Shown: positions 44,816-56,320, counted from the first letter of the stretch. The stretch: 64,000 nucleotides of DNA from Diphasiastrum complanatum (GCA_029204225.1 CM055103.1:5088249-5152248); one strand, 5' to 3'. Notes: a model not told the origin generated them from the sequence alone. Program-made: numbers and translations.

Positions 44816-45400
44816 TTGTTGCAGTGTTTGGACCTCACGACCTCATTCATATGAGTGGGTTCGTAGGCAGCCAACCTGTGAGTGTTCTTTTTTATGACGG
44901 TTCTATGCATAATTTCATTAATGCTAAATTGGTGCAGAAGCTGCAACTGGCAACCGCACCAAGTGACCACAAGTATGTGGTCAGAATGGCAGCTGGTGGG
45001 GAGCAGCAGGTCTGGGACCACTTTGTCTCCCACATGCCATTGAAGATTCAAGACCATGTTGATAGTTTGTCTTTTCATGTCATGAATCTAGATAAGGTGG
45101 ATGTAATCCTACATTCAAGACTATGTTGATAGTTTGTCTTTTCATGTCATGAATCTAGATAAGGTGGATGTAATCCTAGGAAAAGAGTGGTTTTTTGCTA
45201 GGAATGAGTCCTTAAAGAAAGACTATGTATCTCATTGTATTTCTTTCTTGCATAAGGACTCTTGGGTTTGTCTTAAAGGCGATGAGCCTATTCTACCTTT
45301 TGTAACTGCTCATGAAGCGAATCAATGTATTATAAATTTTGAGTATTTTTCGTATTTATGTTATCTGAAAGATGAATCTTACATAGATGCTTTTAGTACT
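44816..45400 (+). pseudogene. Chromovirus protease with a 67-bp duplication
   Basis: Reads MSGFVGSQPVSVLFYDGSMHNF INAKLVQKL, the strand pair around the aspartic protease active site, with YDGSM in place of DSGAT, then [20 protein letters not shown]. The last part is encoded twice: 45046-45112 and 45113-45179 are a near-perfect tandem duplication of 67 bp, which shifts the frame. GKEWFF follows (GMDWL in relatives). Confidence 0.88.
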
Positions 45401-46256
45401 CATAATGTTAATGTTGATGTATCGACTTTTCCTAAAGCTTTGTCTTTTACTGATGATAATTTAGAGTCTTCGCATAAGGGTAGAATCTTTAAGAGACTTA
45501 GGGTGGAGTATAGCAATATATTCCCTGAGCAGTTGCCAGAGGGTCTTCCCTTCTCACGGGGTGTAGACCACCATATAGATCTCCTTCCCGACAGCTCTCC
45601 TGTATCGCTTTTTCCCTACAGGATGAGCCTGAAGGAAGAAGATGAAATTGCTAGTCAACTTAAGGAGTTATTACGTAAAGGCCATATTCGGCCTAGTAAA
45701 TCCCCTTGGGGAGCTCCTGTTTTGCTAACTTGCAAGAAAGACTGTGGTATTCGTCTCTGTGTCGATTACAAAAGGCTTAATAAAATGACAATTAAGAACC
45801 GTTATCCCTTGCCTCAGATGGATGACTTAATGGACCGCTTGAATGGTGCCAAATATTTCACCAAATTGGACCTCAGGTTGGGATACCATCAAATTAGAAT
45901 ACACAAGGGGGATGTTTCCAAAACTAGTTTGCATTTTAGTTTTACCCTTTGGTCTAACTAATGCCCCGACAACCTTTCAACAGATGATGAACGATATTCT
46001 TCGTCCATATCTAGGGAAGTTTCTCGTGGTATTCTTAGATGACATACTAATCTACAGTAAGACTCTTAAGGAGCATGAAGCGCATTTGCGTACAATCTTA
46101 GATAATCTAAGGCAGGCAAAGCTTTATGCTAAGGAGTTTAAATGTGAGTTCTTTCAAACTCAACTCAAGTATTTGGGACATATCGTTTCCGATCGAGGTC
46201 TTGAGATCGACTACGATAAGGTCCAGAAAGTTCTGGGCTATCCTGAAAACCATTAG
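45400..46256 (+). pseudogene. Chromovirus reverse transcriptase
   Basis: In order: [81 protein letters not shown] frameshift near 45950 is followed by [19 protein letters not shown], the active-site box VVFLDDILIYS and the thumb (FFQTQLKYLGHIVS). LDLRLGYHQ replaces the usual LDLRSGYHQ. The catalytic FLDD is intact. Confidence 0.92.
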
Positions 46257-46586
46257 GGAAGTAAAATCTTTACTAGGCTTCACAGGATTTTTTCATAAAT
46301 TCATTAAAGACTATGCCTTAGTTGCATTGCCTCTAACAAATCTTCTTAAGGGAGTGAAGAAAGCCAAAAGGAAAACTAAAAAGAGTAATAAGAAAAAGAC
46401 CGAAAGGCGTTCGAAGATCAGTCCTCCTATTGTTTGGACTAATGAACTTAATCAAAGCTTTGAAGCTTTGAAGATCTTGGTGTCTACAGCCCCTATCTTA
46501 CACATAGTGGACCCTAGCGGATCTTTCTTAGTGGAAACAGATGCTAGTGACTATGCGATAGGTGCAGTCCTTTACCAGGATGGTAG
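46257..46586 (+). pseudogene. Chromovirus RNase H, left part
   Basis: Reads SLLGFTGFFHKFIKDYALVA, PLTNLLKG, IVWTNELNQSFEALKILVST, APILHIVDP and VETDASDYAIGAVLYQDG, then is split by copia K after the codons for YQDG. The matching right part starts at 52826 with RPVAFKSKKLDP. Confidence 0.93.
46582..46586 (+). repeat. Target-site duplication of copia K, left copy
   Basis: GGTAG here and at 52821-52825 flank the LTR ends of copia K exactly; the RNase H frame joins across. Confidence 0.93.
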
Positions 46587-47366
46587 TGATAAAATTGGAA
46601 AAACAATCCATATTGATTTCTTGGCTTGCTACAAATGTTGTACCATGCAAGTATGTAGCTCATAAATGCAAAATGCCAAGTTTGGCCTACATAGAACTCG
46701 AGCTACATGGTTATGTAATGTCTAGATTGAAAAATACAACTTGCATATAGTTTGTAGACATAAAATTAGCAAATTCATGCTTGTAGAAACTCGTGGCAAT
46801 TCACATGCATTAATTGTAAGTGATCCATAGTGACATGCAAGGCATGCACAAAGTGTAATGGACACATGCATGATGATTTGTACTTTGTTAGTTAGAACTA
46901 GCACACTTGTAAAATGTTGGTAGAATTTCATGCATGGCAAGTGACAAATGTCACTAGATGTCACTTTAGTTGTCATTTTGGAATGAATGGATGTAGTTCT
47001 ACCTCGAGCTACCTCAAACTCCATAAATATGTGTGGCTCTCCTCACAATCAATGATGAAGAACCAAAGTTTTGTAGCTACCTCATGCCATTTTGGATCTA
47101 AACTATTTTGCTTGTTATCTCTCTCTCTCTCTAACTCGTGTTGAAGCTAATGCTTATACACTGATATCTTGTACTTTTGTTCATTATTGATTCATTGCTA
47201 TCATATTCAGTTGCTTAGCATGGTAGATTGTGGTTAAGCCATTTCTTCTTAACTAGATCTTCCTAATCAATCTAGAATCAGGTTACTGTGCTAATCACAA
47301 AGCTTAATTAGATCCATCATACTTGTGGACATTCTCCACACGTGTGAATTCTGGAAATTTTTGTCA
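46587..47366 (+). repeat. 5' LTR of copia K
   Basis: TGATAAAATTGG (mutated from TGTTAAGATTGG) to TTTTTGTCA. It differs from the 3' LTR at about 20-25 positions by eye. CACACGTGTG occurs at 47337-47346. Confidence 0.95.
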
Positions 47367-48109
47367 TGGTATCAGAGCCAAATTAAGCTTTGCATGCTAA
47401 CATCACTGATTGTACAAGAAATTGAGAGCCAAATCAAGCAAAAAAGCAGTTTTGCACTTTTTCTCGCCTTTCTCTGAAGTGTATTTGGATCAAATCGAAT
47501 TGGAACTGAATTTTCAGACCTAAAAAGTGGTAGTACGGAATTCTGAAATTCCGCACATGTGAAAATCAGAGATTTCCAGTCCCTTTGTTCTCCTTGCTTA
47601 TAGATCCAAAGATAGCAGTGTTGTACTTTCCATAGAAATTGAAACCAAATCAATCTGATGTGTCTAGCAAGAGTTATAAGCTCTTAAAGAGGATAGGGAT
47701 AGGTCCAAAATCCGAGTGACAGCATTTTGATTTGATTCAATCTTGCTTTGCTCTGAATCCATTGTTTTGAGCATCCTACACAAGAAACTGAAGATCAAGA
47801 CTGAGTTTGAAGTAATGAACACCTTTTGAGCCTTATGAGAGTCAATTGTGTTTTCTTTTGAAGCATTTCACACTTGCCAAAAGTAGGATTCAAGCTAGCC
47901 AAAGTGTCTCAATCCACTTTGGGTGTCTGATCTAGAAAACTTGTTTTGTGGAATATTTGAGAGTCATCTCAAATACAATTGCAAGTATTTCACATAGGAA
48001 GGTAGTACATCCTTGAAAATACCTATAGTGAAAGAGAGCAGCAACTTTAAGTCTAATTGGAACAAGCTCAAACATATCTCAGTCCAATAACTAAGAAATC
48101 TTCATTAAA
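47367..48109 (+). promoter_or_regulatory. Primer-binding site and leader of copia K
   Basis: TGGTATCAGAGCCA at 47367-47380 abuts the LTR, an exact initiator-Met site. The ~730-bp leader has no supported ORF. Confidence 0.9.
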
Positions 48110-48814
48110 ATGGCATCTTAGGGAGGATATCTTCTAGAAGCCAGTGAAAGACTAAACACTTCTAGTTACTCAATTTGGAAGTTTAGAATGGAGTCTATTT
48201 TGATACTTCAAGATGCTATGGATATTGTGCTTGGTGTTGACGAGGAGCCTCAAGCACAGGCTGAAATTCTTAAGTATAAGAAAAGAGCTAGAATGGCTCT
48301 ACATTTCATTAAGATGAATGTATCTAATAAAATTATGAGAGAGATAGGATCTTGCACTATAGCCAAAGAAGCTTGGGATGCACTAAAGACCATCTATGAA
48401 ACAAAGAATACTTCTAGAATACTCACTCTTAGGAATCAGATTTTCCAAAGTTTCCAAAGAAGTGAAGAGAGTGCATCTAACTATGTTCTGAGAGTTAAAG
48501 ATTTACATAGAGAGCTTTTATGTGTTGGTGTTACTATTAACCAAGATGAGCTAGTTCAAGTCATATTGAATGGCTTGAGAGATGAATATAATAATCGTGT
48601 TCAGTATTTTGCTATTAAGAAGGAGTTGCCTAATCTAGAATCTCTCCAAGGAATTCTTATTTCTGAAAAATCTAGACAAAGCTATAAACTCTCCAAGATG
48701 AACAAACTCGAGCATGGTGGAGGTGACAAAGCCCTCTTTGTCAAAGGCAAGCAGAAAAGAAGGAGTAAGAACCAGTCCTCTCAAGCATCCAACAAAGACA
48801 AAGCCAAAGATTGA
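48110..48814 (+). pseudogene. Copia K gag
   Basis: ATG at 48110 followed by a TAG as the fourth codon; the frame then continues GGYLLEASERLNTSSYSIWK, FRMESILILQDA, KMNVSNKIMREIGSCTIAKE AWDAL, LTLRNQIFQSFQRSEE and VILNGLRDEYNNRVQYF. It ends in a Lys-rich tail and a stop at 48812. Without the early stop it parallels the copia B gag residue for residue in layout. Confidence 0.92.
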
Positions 48815-49556
48815 GACAAAGATGGTGAAGAGGATGATACATCTCATCCTTCTAGCTCAAAGATCAAGAAAAAAGTGAAGTGTTTCTTCTGTGGCAAGAA
48901 GGGGCACTATGCCTCTAATTGCTTTAAGAAGAAAAACCAACTCAAGCAAGCTAATCTCTCCAAAGATATTGAGGAAGATTCTGTTGCAAGTGATGGAGAA
49001 GGATCACTCATGGTGTCCAGTTTTTCTTCATCACCTTTCAAGAAAGATGGAGCTTGGTACATAGACAGTGGAGCTTCTTCACATATGTGTTGTTCAAAGG
49101 AGTCATTTGACTCAATCTTACCTTTCAAAGGACTCAAGAGATCTATTTACACAACTAATGATCATGAGTGCCCAATAGAAGGAATTGGCAACATTCCATT
49201 GAAACTTGTTTCTTCAAAAGTGTTTGGGAAAGTTGCTTGATGATGGTTGTGATGTAAAGTTCAACTCCAATACTTGTTTTATCAAGAAAAATGAAGAGAT
49301 CCTTGCTGATGGATCTAGATGTGGTGGAATTTTTAAGTTGAATTCTTATGAGAATGCAAATCTTTGTGAAGTTGCTTTGCTATCTAAGAAGGAGCTGTGG
49401 CATAGAAGGTTGGGTCATCCTAACTTTAAATCTATGTCTTCTATGGTTAAAAAGGTAAAGGCTATTGGTCTTCCAAATCTCTTTCTAAAGATTTCAAGCC
49501 TTGTGAGGCTTGTGCCATTGCAAAGTCACATAGAAAGCCATATCAGAAGTCTTTAA
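48815..49556 (+). pseudogene. Copia K zinc knuckle, protease and GAG-pre-integrase
   Basis: 48875-49240 has CFFCGKKGHYASNC and the protease start WYIDSGASSHMCC (DSGA intact), SIYTTNDHECPIEGIG. About 25 codons that include the LYVPKL..NLLSV motif are deleted near 49220, shifting the frame. 49206-49556 continues LLDDGCDVKF and KELWHRRLGHPNFKSMSSM; CEACAIAKSH is in a shifted frame. Confidence 0.9.
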
Positions 49557-50560
49557 TAAAGACTACTCATCCTTTGGAGTTTATAAACTTAGATGTACAT
49601 TTTTCCTCTTCTAAAAGTATTGGTGGTGCAACATGTTTTGTCACCTTTATTGATGACTTTACTAGATATACTTGGATGTATCTACTTTCTTCAAAGGCTA
49701 TGGTTTTTTATCACTTCCTAATCTTCAAAGCTTATGTTGAGAAACAGTTTTCTTTCAAAGTTAAAGCTTTAAGATGTGATGGAGGAGGTGAATACATCTC
49801 CAACAAGTTTCATGAATACTGTGAAGGTGAAGGAATAAAGAGAGAGTTTTCTTGTGCTTATTCTCCATCTCAAAATGGAGTAGCTGAGAGGAAAAATAGA
49901 TCTTTATGTGAATGTGCTAAAGCAATTCGAGTAGTAGCTTCTTTGCCTATTGAATATTGGGGTGAAGCTATAAATTGTGCCAGCTATTTGTGCAATAGAT
50001 TACCTCACAATGCATTTGCTGGAAAATCACCTTTTGAAGTCTTGTTTAAGAAAAACCTAAGGTAGATCACCTTAGAGTTTTTGGTTGGGCTTGCTTTGTT
50101 AATATGCCCTTGGAAACAACGAAAAGAGATTATCCTAATTCTCTTAAAGGGATCATGGTTGGATATGCATCCAACAAGAAAGCTTACAGAATCTATGTTC
50201 CCTCTACCTCAACTACAATTGAGAGTAGAGATGTTATATTCCATGAAGATCAGAAAAACATTCTTGAGGAGGCCGAGTTCAAAGATTCTCACAAAGATAC
50301 TCTAGTCATCACCCTTGAAGATTATCATGGAGAGATGGGGCCGAGAATTGAGGAGGAGTCACCTCAAATCTTTTCACCAAGGAGATCTCAAAGAGAAAGA
50401 TCTGAGCCTAGAAGGCTTAGCTATGAAGATAGAGGCAAGCAAGTGGAAATCAACTCCACTAATTGTGCTTATTTTATTTCTCATGAGGAGCCAAAGGATA
50501 TACATGATGTACTCAACTCGAAGGAATGGTACCTTGCCATGAAAGAGCATATGATGCTTT
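49557..50560 (+). pseudogene. Copia K integrase and linker
   Basis: Reads FINLDVHFSSSKSIGGATCF, TFIDDFTRYTWMYLLS, RCDGGGEYISNK and SQNGVAERKN, with D, D and E present, then SLPIEYWGEAINCASYLCNR. A frameshift near 50065 leads to VFGWACFVNMPLETTK and 50104-50562: GIMVGYASNKKAYRIY, SRDVIFHEDQ and FSPRRSQRERSEPRRLSYED. Another frameshift near 50545 precedes RT. Confidence 0.92.
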
Positions 50561-52030
50561 GATGGCCAATAAGACATGGGAGCTTGTGAATCTTCCATCC
50601 AACACGCACGCCATTGGTTGCAAGTGGGTTTTTCAAGTCAAGTATAATCAAGATGGCACAATCAACAAGTAGAAGGCTAGGCTTTGTGCTAAAGGTTTTG
50701 CTCAAGTTTATGGACTTGATTATGAGGAGACCTTTGCTCCAGTTGCAAAGATGGTATCAATTAGAATCATAATTTCTCTTGCTTGTTTTTTCAATTGGCA
50801 AGTTCTTCAACTAGATGTCTCTAATGCATTTCTAAATGGGTATCTAGAAGAAGAGATTTATATGGATCAGCTATTGGGTTCATCCATGACAAAGAAAAAG
50901 TTTGCTTGCTCTTCAAAAGTTTATATGGATTGAAGCAAGCTCCAAGGTCATGGTATTCTCGACTTAACACCTTTCTTGAGTCACTAGGATTTAATCTTAT
51001 TAACTATGATCCTTCCTTATATGTCAAGTTTTTTGATAAAGATATTGTCATTCTTCTTATTTATGTTGATGATATCATTCTGATAGGAAGTAGTATCAAG
51101 TTAGTTGAGAAAACCAAGACTACACTTGGAAAAGAGTCCAAGATGAAAGATCTTGGAAAAATTCACTATATTCTAGGATTAGAGATTGACTTTCTTAAAG
51201 ATAAAGCTTTTGTATGTCAATCCAAGTATGCTCTTTCAATGTTAAAGAAGTTCAATATGTTGAATTGTAAGAGTATAGAAACACCTACGGAGCAAAATGT
51301 AAAGGACTCTAACAAAGGTGATGAAAGATCCCTCGTGGACATCACACTTTTTAGAAGTCTTATAGGCTCCTTAATTTGGCTCACAATAACTAGACCTGAC
51401 ATAAGCTTTAGTGTTCATCAGTTGAGCCAGGCTATGCAAAATCCTACTATCTATCATTGGAAAATGGCCAAGAGAGTGCTTAGATATATATCTTCAACTT
51501 TTAATTTTGGTTTATTGTATAAAAGTGAAGATCTTTCTATTATTGGTTATTCTGACTCGGATTTTGCAAGTGATAGAGCAGATCAAAAATCTACAAGTGC
51601 TTATGTCATATATCTTGGAGGAAACTTGATATCTTGGCTTTCCAAAAGGCAAGATATTGTATCACTCTCATCATGTGAAGTTGAGTACAAGGAACTCACT
51701 ACAAAAACAAAGGAAGTGCTTTGGATCAAGAGGTTACTAGTGGAACTAGAGATAATCTTGGAAGAGGATCTACCTATGATCATGTGTGACAACATTTCAG
51801 TCCAAGCCCTTGCCAACAACCCGATATTCCATGCAAGGAGCAAGCATATCGAAGTTGCACATCACTTCGTGAGAGAGAAGCTCATTGGAGGGGAAATTTG
51901 GAGCACATCGACACATCATCTTGTATTGCTGATATGCTCACCAAACCTTTGAGCAAAAGTTCCTTCATCAAGCATAGAGCCAATCTTGGAGTTATACCAA
52001 GATCCATGTTCAAATCAATATAGATTATTT
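50561..52030 (+). pseudogene. Copia K reverse transcriptase and RNase H
   Basis: NKTWELVNLPS, CKWVFQVKYNQDGTINK, a TAG, KARLCAKGFAQVYGLDYEET, QLDVSNAFLNGYLEEEIYMD, a frameshift near 50880, then the 348-codon open stretch 50906-51952 with SLYGLKQAPRSWYSRLN, LIYVDDIILIG (YVDD intact), SLIGSLIWLTITRPDISF, HWKMAKRVLRYI, GYSDSDFASD, SLSSCEVEYKEL and HARSKHIEVAHHFVREKL. A frameshift at 51896 displaces the ADMLTKPL tail. SSCEVEY keeps the Glu residues. Confidence 0.93.
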
Positions 52031-52820
52031 TTAGGAGTGTTAAGATTGGAAAAACAATCCATATTGATTTCTTGGCTTGCTACAAATGTTGTACCATGCA
52101 AGTATGTAGCTCATAAAAGTAAAATGCCAAGTTTGGCCTACATAGAACTCGAGCTACATGGTTATATAATGTCTAGATTGAAAAATACAACTTGCATATA
52201 GTTTGTGGACATAAAATTAGCAAAGTCATGCTTGTAGAAACTCGTGGCAATTCACAAGCATTAATTGTAAGTGATCCATAGTGACATGCAAGGCATGCAC
52301 AAAGTGTAATGGACACATGCATGATGATTTGTACTTTGTTAGTTAGAACTAGCACACTTGTAAAAAGTTGGTAGAATCTCATGCATGGCAAGTGACAAAT
52401 GTCACTAGATGTCACTTTAGTTGTCATTTTGGAATGAATGGATTGGTTCTACCTCGAGCTACCTCAAACTCCATAAATATGTGTAGCTCTCCTTACAATC
52501 AATTGAAGAACCAAAGTTTTGTAGCTACCTCATGCCATTTTGGATCTAAACTATTTTGCTCGTTATCTCTCTATCTTTCTCTCTCTAACTCATGTTGAAG
52601 CTAATGCTTATACACTTATATCTTGTACTTTTGCTCATTATTGATTCATTGCTATCATATTCAGTTGCTTAGCATGCTAGATTGTGGTTAAGCCATTTCG
52701 TCTAAACTAGATCTTGCTAATCAATCTAGAATCAGGCTATTGTGCTAATCACAAAGCTTAATCAGATCCATCATACTTGTGGACATTTCCCACACGTGTG
52801 AATTCTGAAAATTTTTGTCA
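52031..52820 (+). repeat. 3' LTR of copia K with polypurine tract
   Basis: TTAGGAG (52031-52037) precedes TGTTAAGATTGG at 52038. The LTR ends TTTTTGTCA at 52820, followed by GGTAG. Confidence 0.95.
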
Positions 52821-52825
52821 GGTAG

Positions 52826-53215
52826 ACCTGTGGCTTTCAAGAGCAAGAAATTGGACCCTTACTCACAATAGGTATTCTACTTATGAGAAGGAACTTTCTG
52901 TTGTCATCCATGCGTTAAAGATCTGGAGACATTATTTGTACGGATCCAAATTCATGGGATGACAGATCATGAATCTCTTAAGTATATCTGTGATGTCTCA
53001 GACCTTAGGGGTCGTAAGGCTCGTTGGTCAGAACTCATTCAAGAGTTTGAATTCGACATTAAGTACCGTCAAGGTACGTCAAATTGTGTCGTTGATGCTT
53101 TGAGCCGGATCATAGTTGTTAATCAGTTATGCTTTGCTGAGTCCCAATCTGAGTTGTACTTTTCTCTGCGAGATCTTTGTTGGACCGGTGAGTTTTTTGG
53201 TCATATTTGGTAAGA
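52826..53215 (+). pseudogene. Chromovirus RNase H, right part
   Basis: AFKSKKLDPYSQ with a stop, then (frameshifted) the STYEKELSVVIHALKIWRHYL stretch, and at 52959-53100 MTDHESLKYICDV, ARWSELIQEFEFDIKYRQG and VVDALSRI. These complete the RNase H interrupted at 46586. Confidence 0.92.
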
Positions 53216-54483
53216 TGTCCTGGCAAGAAACTCTTTCATGAGAGACAATCTTGGAAAGCAGGATTCCAAGAAATCTCGCGAAGAAAAGATACTTGATGAT
53301 TATTCCATTCACAATGGTTTGCTTTTCCATAGAGAAAAAGTATGTGTGCTTGATATCGTGGACATTAGGGCCCAATCCTGCAGAAGTGCCATGATAGCCC
53401 GAGCGCGAGACACCCTGGTATACAGAGGACGCTTGACCTTGTTAGAAGAGAATTTCATTGGCCAAAAATGAAAGGTCATGTTGAGGCATATGTTCAAAAG
53501 TGTGAACAATGCCAAGTATAAAGCGGAAAGACTCAAAGCAGCTGGTCTGTTACATCCATTGGAATTCCCAACAAGAAATGGGAAAGTATTTCCATGGATT
53601 TTGTGTTGGGACTTCCTAAGTCAGGGAAGGGTCACAATGCTATTTGGGTAGTAGTTGACAGGGTAACCAACATGGCACAGTTTATTCCAACAAAAACTAC
53701 TGTCAAAGTTTCTGAACTTGCTCAACTTTTTGTTGAAAAGTTGTTCAGGTTGTAAGGATTGCCGAACGATAATGTTAGTGATCATGATTCCAAGTTCACT
53801 GGCAAGTTCTGGCAAACAGTCTTTGAAAGACTAGAAACTACCTTAAGTCTATCGTCTACGGATCACCCAAAAACTGATGGTTAGACCGAACGTGTCAACC
53901 AGTCGATGGAAGATATGCTTCGCACATATGTTTCTAGGTGACAATCAGACTGAGAAAAGTATCTCCCAATGGTTGAGTTCGCATACAACAATATGAAGCA
54001 TTCTGCCACTGGTTTTAGTCCTTTTATACTCTTGTATGGCTTTTAGCCTCGTTCCCCTATCTCTGTTGGACTCAAAGGTCTCAAGGTTCAAGCTGCAACA
54101 CATTTCTTGCATGATATGCAGAAAATGTTGGAGGTGGCTAGGGAAAGCATTAGATCGACTCAAGATAGAGCCCAGTTCTATGCCAACCGAAGTCGCGCTC
54201 CTCGAGAGCTTGAGATCGGTGATTGGGCGTATCTTAGAATCCCTAAGGACTCTAAGACACTTCGAACGAGGAAATGTCCGAAATTATCTCCACATTTTAG
54301 CGGTCCTTTCAAAGTTCTTAACAAGATTGGTAAGACTGCGTATAGACTAGAACTCCATGCTGGAACTAAGGTTCATCCTGTATTCCATGTTAGTCGTTTA
54401 AAGGAACGATTTGGTGGGAAAGATGACCTGATTCCCACAGACGATCTAGTGCTATTGGAGGATTTGATTGCTTTTGTAACCCA
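53216..54483 (+). pseudogene. Chromovirus integrase
   Basis: H2C2 remnants near 53390-53520 (CEQCQ) lead to the core: ISMDFVLGLPKSGKGHNAIW, VVVDRVTNMAQFIPT, PNDNVSDHDSKFTGKFW, STDHPKTDG and TERVNQSMEDMLRTY. All three acidic positions (MDF, SDHD, TERVNQ) are present, but stops interrupt. The C-terminal part 54107-54500 reads FYANRSRAPRELEIGDWAYL, KLSPHFSGPFKVLNKIGKTA YRLEL and VHPVFHVSRLK, the GPF/Y module. Confidence 0.93.
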
Positions 54484-54640
54484 TGAACCGAAAAGGATCA
54501 TGGATACTAGATGACATCAACTAAGAAATCGTTTGATTTCTGAACATCTGATTTGTTGGAAAAGCATGTTAGATGATGAGGACACCTGGGAGAAGGAGGA
54601 TGATTTAAGACTTAGATTCCCTGGTTTCTTCCCATAGATG
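54484..54640 (+). pseudogene. Chromovirus chromodomain
   Basis: EPKRIMDTR, a TGA stop, then HQLRNRLISEHLICWKSM, DDEDTWEKEDDLRLRFPGF and a stop. This is the I(L/M)DxR...YLVKWKG...TWE....L...FP.F pattern of chromovirus chromodomains, which direct integration to marked chromatin. The first aromatic cage positions are weak and a stop splits the domain. Confidence 0.88.
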
Positions 54641-54652
54641 GAAGTTTTTATT

Positions 54653-55058
54653 GGGGGGGGAAATGTTATGTACCATAACAGTACGCCCTTCAATGACGGC
54701 CTCACAAGAGGCATGACGCAGGACTGGAGCTATCGACATGTCTAGGTGCCACGCGTCACCATCCTAGGTGGTCACGTGTCGTCGGTAGGACCATGCTTGA
54801 TGGGCACCACTGTGCTATGCCTATATAGTGGTGGGGTCTCCCTCTTTCCATTCACTCAATCTACCCGGGAGTTGGTGGATGGAGAGCACGTGCATTAGCC
54901 AGGATGTATCTCCAGGCTAGGAGATGTGTGCTAGGGAGAGCCAAGTGCGATGGCTAGTGATATGGGATGCCAGTTATCATAGGAGGCTTGACCGGGCATG
55001 ATTATGTCCATTGCTTCAAGGCATGGGGGTGGGTAGGTTGTGACCCTACGTTGTAACA
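54653..55058 (+). repeat. 3' LTR of the chromovirus with polypurine tract
   Basis: GGGGGGGGAAA at 54653-54663 abuts TGTTATGTACC at 54664. The LTR is 395 bp and ends TGTAACA at 55058, followed by ACCTT. Confidence 0.95.
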
Positions 55059-55063
55059 ACCTT

Positions 55064-55484
55064 GCAATCCTGGATCTCATGATTAGTGCACTTGCAATAC
55101 TTATAGAACATCTTCTTCTTTTACTGTGGATTTGATAATTATTCTTGACTATGTGTCAGTTTTTGATTTGATGCAGACTGCTTAGAGCTTTTTTGCTTCT
55201 GTCATTTTGAACCTTTGTTGACATGTAGAGTATGAGATGATGAAGTCAACGAAGCGTCTTGACTTCTTCGATTATCTTCTTGTAGCAAAATAGTGATAAC
55301 TCTAGTGAGAGCTAAATCTAAATGTGTCGATATGATCATCACCCAGTTCTCAGATGTAGAGGGCGACCTTGAAAACAATGTCATAATTGTGTCTTGATCG
55401 TCTCTGATTGATCCGACAGTGGCCATCTGTAGCAAGAGATTCTTAAACTGGTTAACGTGATTCTGAAGTGAATCACCATTTTTA
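55064..55484 (-). pseudogene. copia J gag and zinc knuckle region (right part)
   Basis: The minus strand at 55202-55435 encodes MATVGSIRDDQDTIMTLFSR, SPSTSENWVMIISTHLDLAL and VITILLQEDNRRSQD, nearly the same as 21105-21332 in copia A. 55064-55135 holds zinc-knuckle remnants. It is the 5' continuation of 42046-42715. At about 55485 it meets a plus-strand gag head on. Confidence 0.85.
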
Positions 55485-56320
55485 CTATTTCAGAATATTT
55501 CATAATTTCGTAGATCATTCATCATGGAAGGTACATCTTTAGAAATCTGCTTGATCAATAAGTTCAACGGTGATGACTTCCACATGTGGAAAATCAAAAT
55601 GAAGATTATACTCACTAGAAAAAAAAAACTTTGGGGATACGTCAATGGTTCAATAGCCAAGTCGACTGAACCTGACATGATGACTGCCTGGGAAGCTAAG
55701 GATGGCAAAGCTCTTGCCATTGTATATCTGAATCTTAAAGATTCACAAATAGCTCATGTAGCAAATTGTACCAGTTCCAAAGAAGCATGGGACGTTCTAT
55801 CTAGTCTATATAAAACAGTTGATGTGTCGACTTGTCTCTTCCTGAGAAAGAAGTTCTTGTCACTCAAGATGAGTGAAGGAACCTTAGTCACTAATCATTT
55901 GAATGAATTCAAACAGCTACTCGATTAGTTAGTTGCGATAGGTTTGCCAGCTCTCTTCTGTCCAGTCTTCCTCTCTCTTACGACAACTTAATATTGCTTT
56001 TGAGCAATGCTCCTGACCTGTCACTACAAAAGTTGACAACAAGTTTATTGTAGCAAGAAGTAAGAAGAAAAAGCTTATCCACGTCGAATTCAAAGGTAGT
56101 CACCCTCTATTCGAATAAGCAACAGTTCCAGAAGAAGAAATCTTCGAAGGACAAGAAGACAAAAGCTGAGCAGACTGACTCAGACCAAACTCTTCTACAA
56201 ATATTGCAAGAGAACCAATCACGACATCAAAGACTATTGAGCACAATGAAGCAAAGAGAAAGATGCAGCAAGATGGAGGATCTGATTCTGCCAGAACCTC
56301 ACTGCTAATGGTACAAGATG
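55485..56320 (+). pseudogene. copia gag fragment (A2-like), 5' leader to zinc region
   Basis: ATG at 55524 opens MEGTSLEICLINKFNGDDFH MWKIKMKIILTRKKKLWGYV. It continues TAWEAKDGKALAIVYLNLKD, SKEAWDVLSSLYKTVDVST and LFLRKKFLSLKMSEG up to 55928 and, broken, to LMVQD at about 56318. The protease expected next is cut off by the LTR at 56321. The A2 gag at 37834 is its relative. Confidence 0.87.

Larger units (their letters stand above)
46587..52820 (+). mobile_element. Copia K, full-length element nested in the chromovirus
   Basis: LTRs of 780 and 783 bp, primer site, gag, protease, integrase, RT, RNase H and polypurine tract, flanked by GGTAG. The total is 6234 bp. Related to copia B and C in all coding domains. 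Several stops and frameshifts make it non-autonomous. Confidence 0.96.
42716..55058 (+). mobile_element. Ty3/gypsy chromovirus, complete but decayed, with nested copia K
   Basis: LTRs at 42716-43187 and 54664-55058, primer site, gag, protease, RT, RNase H, integrase and chromodomain in plant chromovirus order, polypurine tract and a perfect 5-bp duplication. Removing copia K leaves about 6.1 kb, within the usual range for chromoviruses. Stops and frameshifts occur in every domain. Confidence 0.95.

Noticed and set aside
46722-47024. Minus-strand ORF in the copia K LTR, repeated at 52173-52427
   Set aside because: It occurs in both LTRs because they are copies, has no known domain and opposes the element's transcription.
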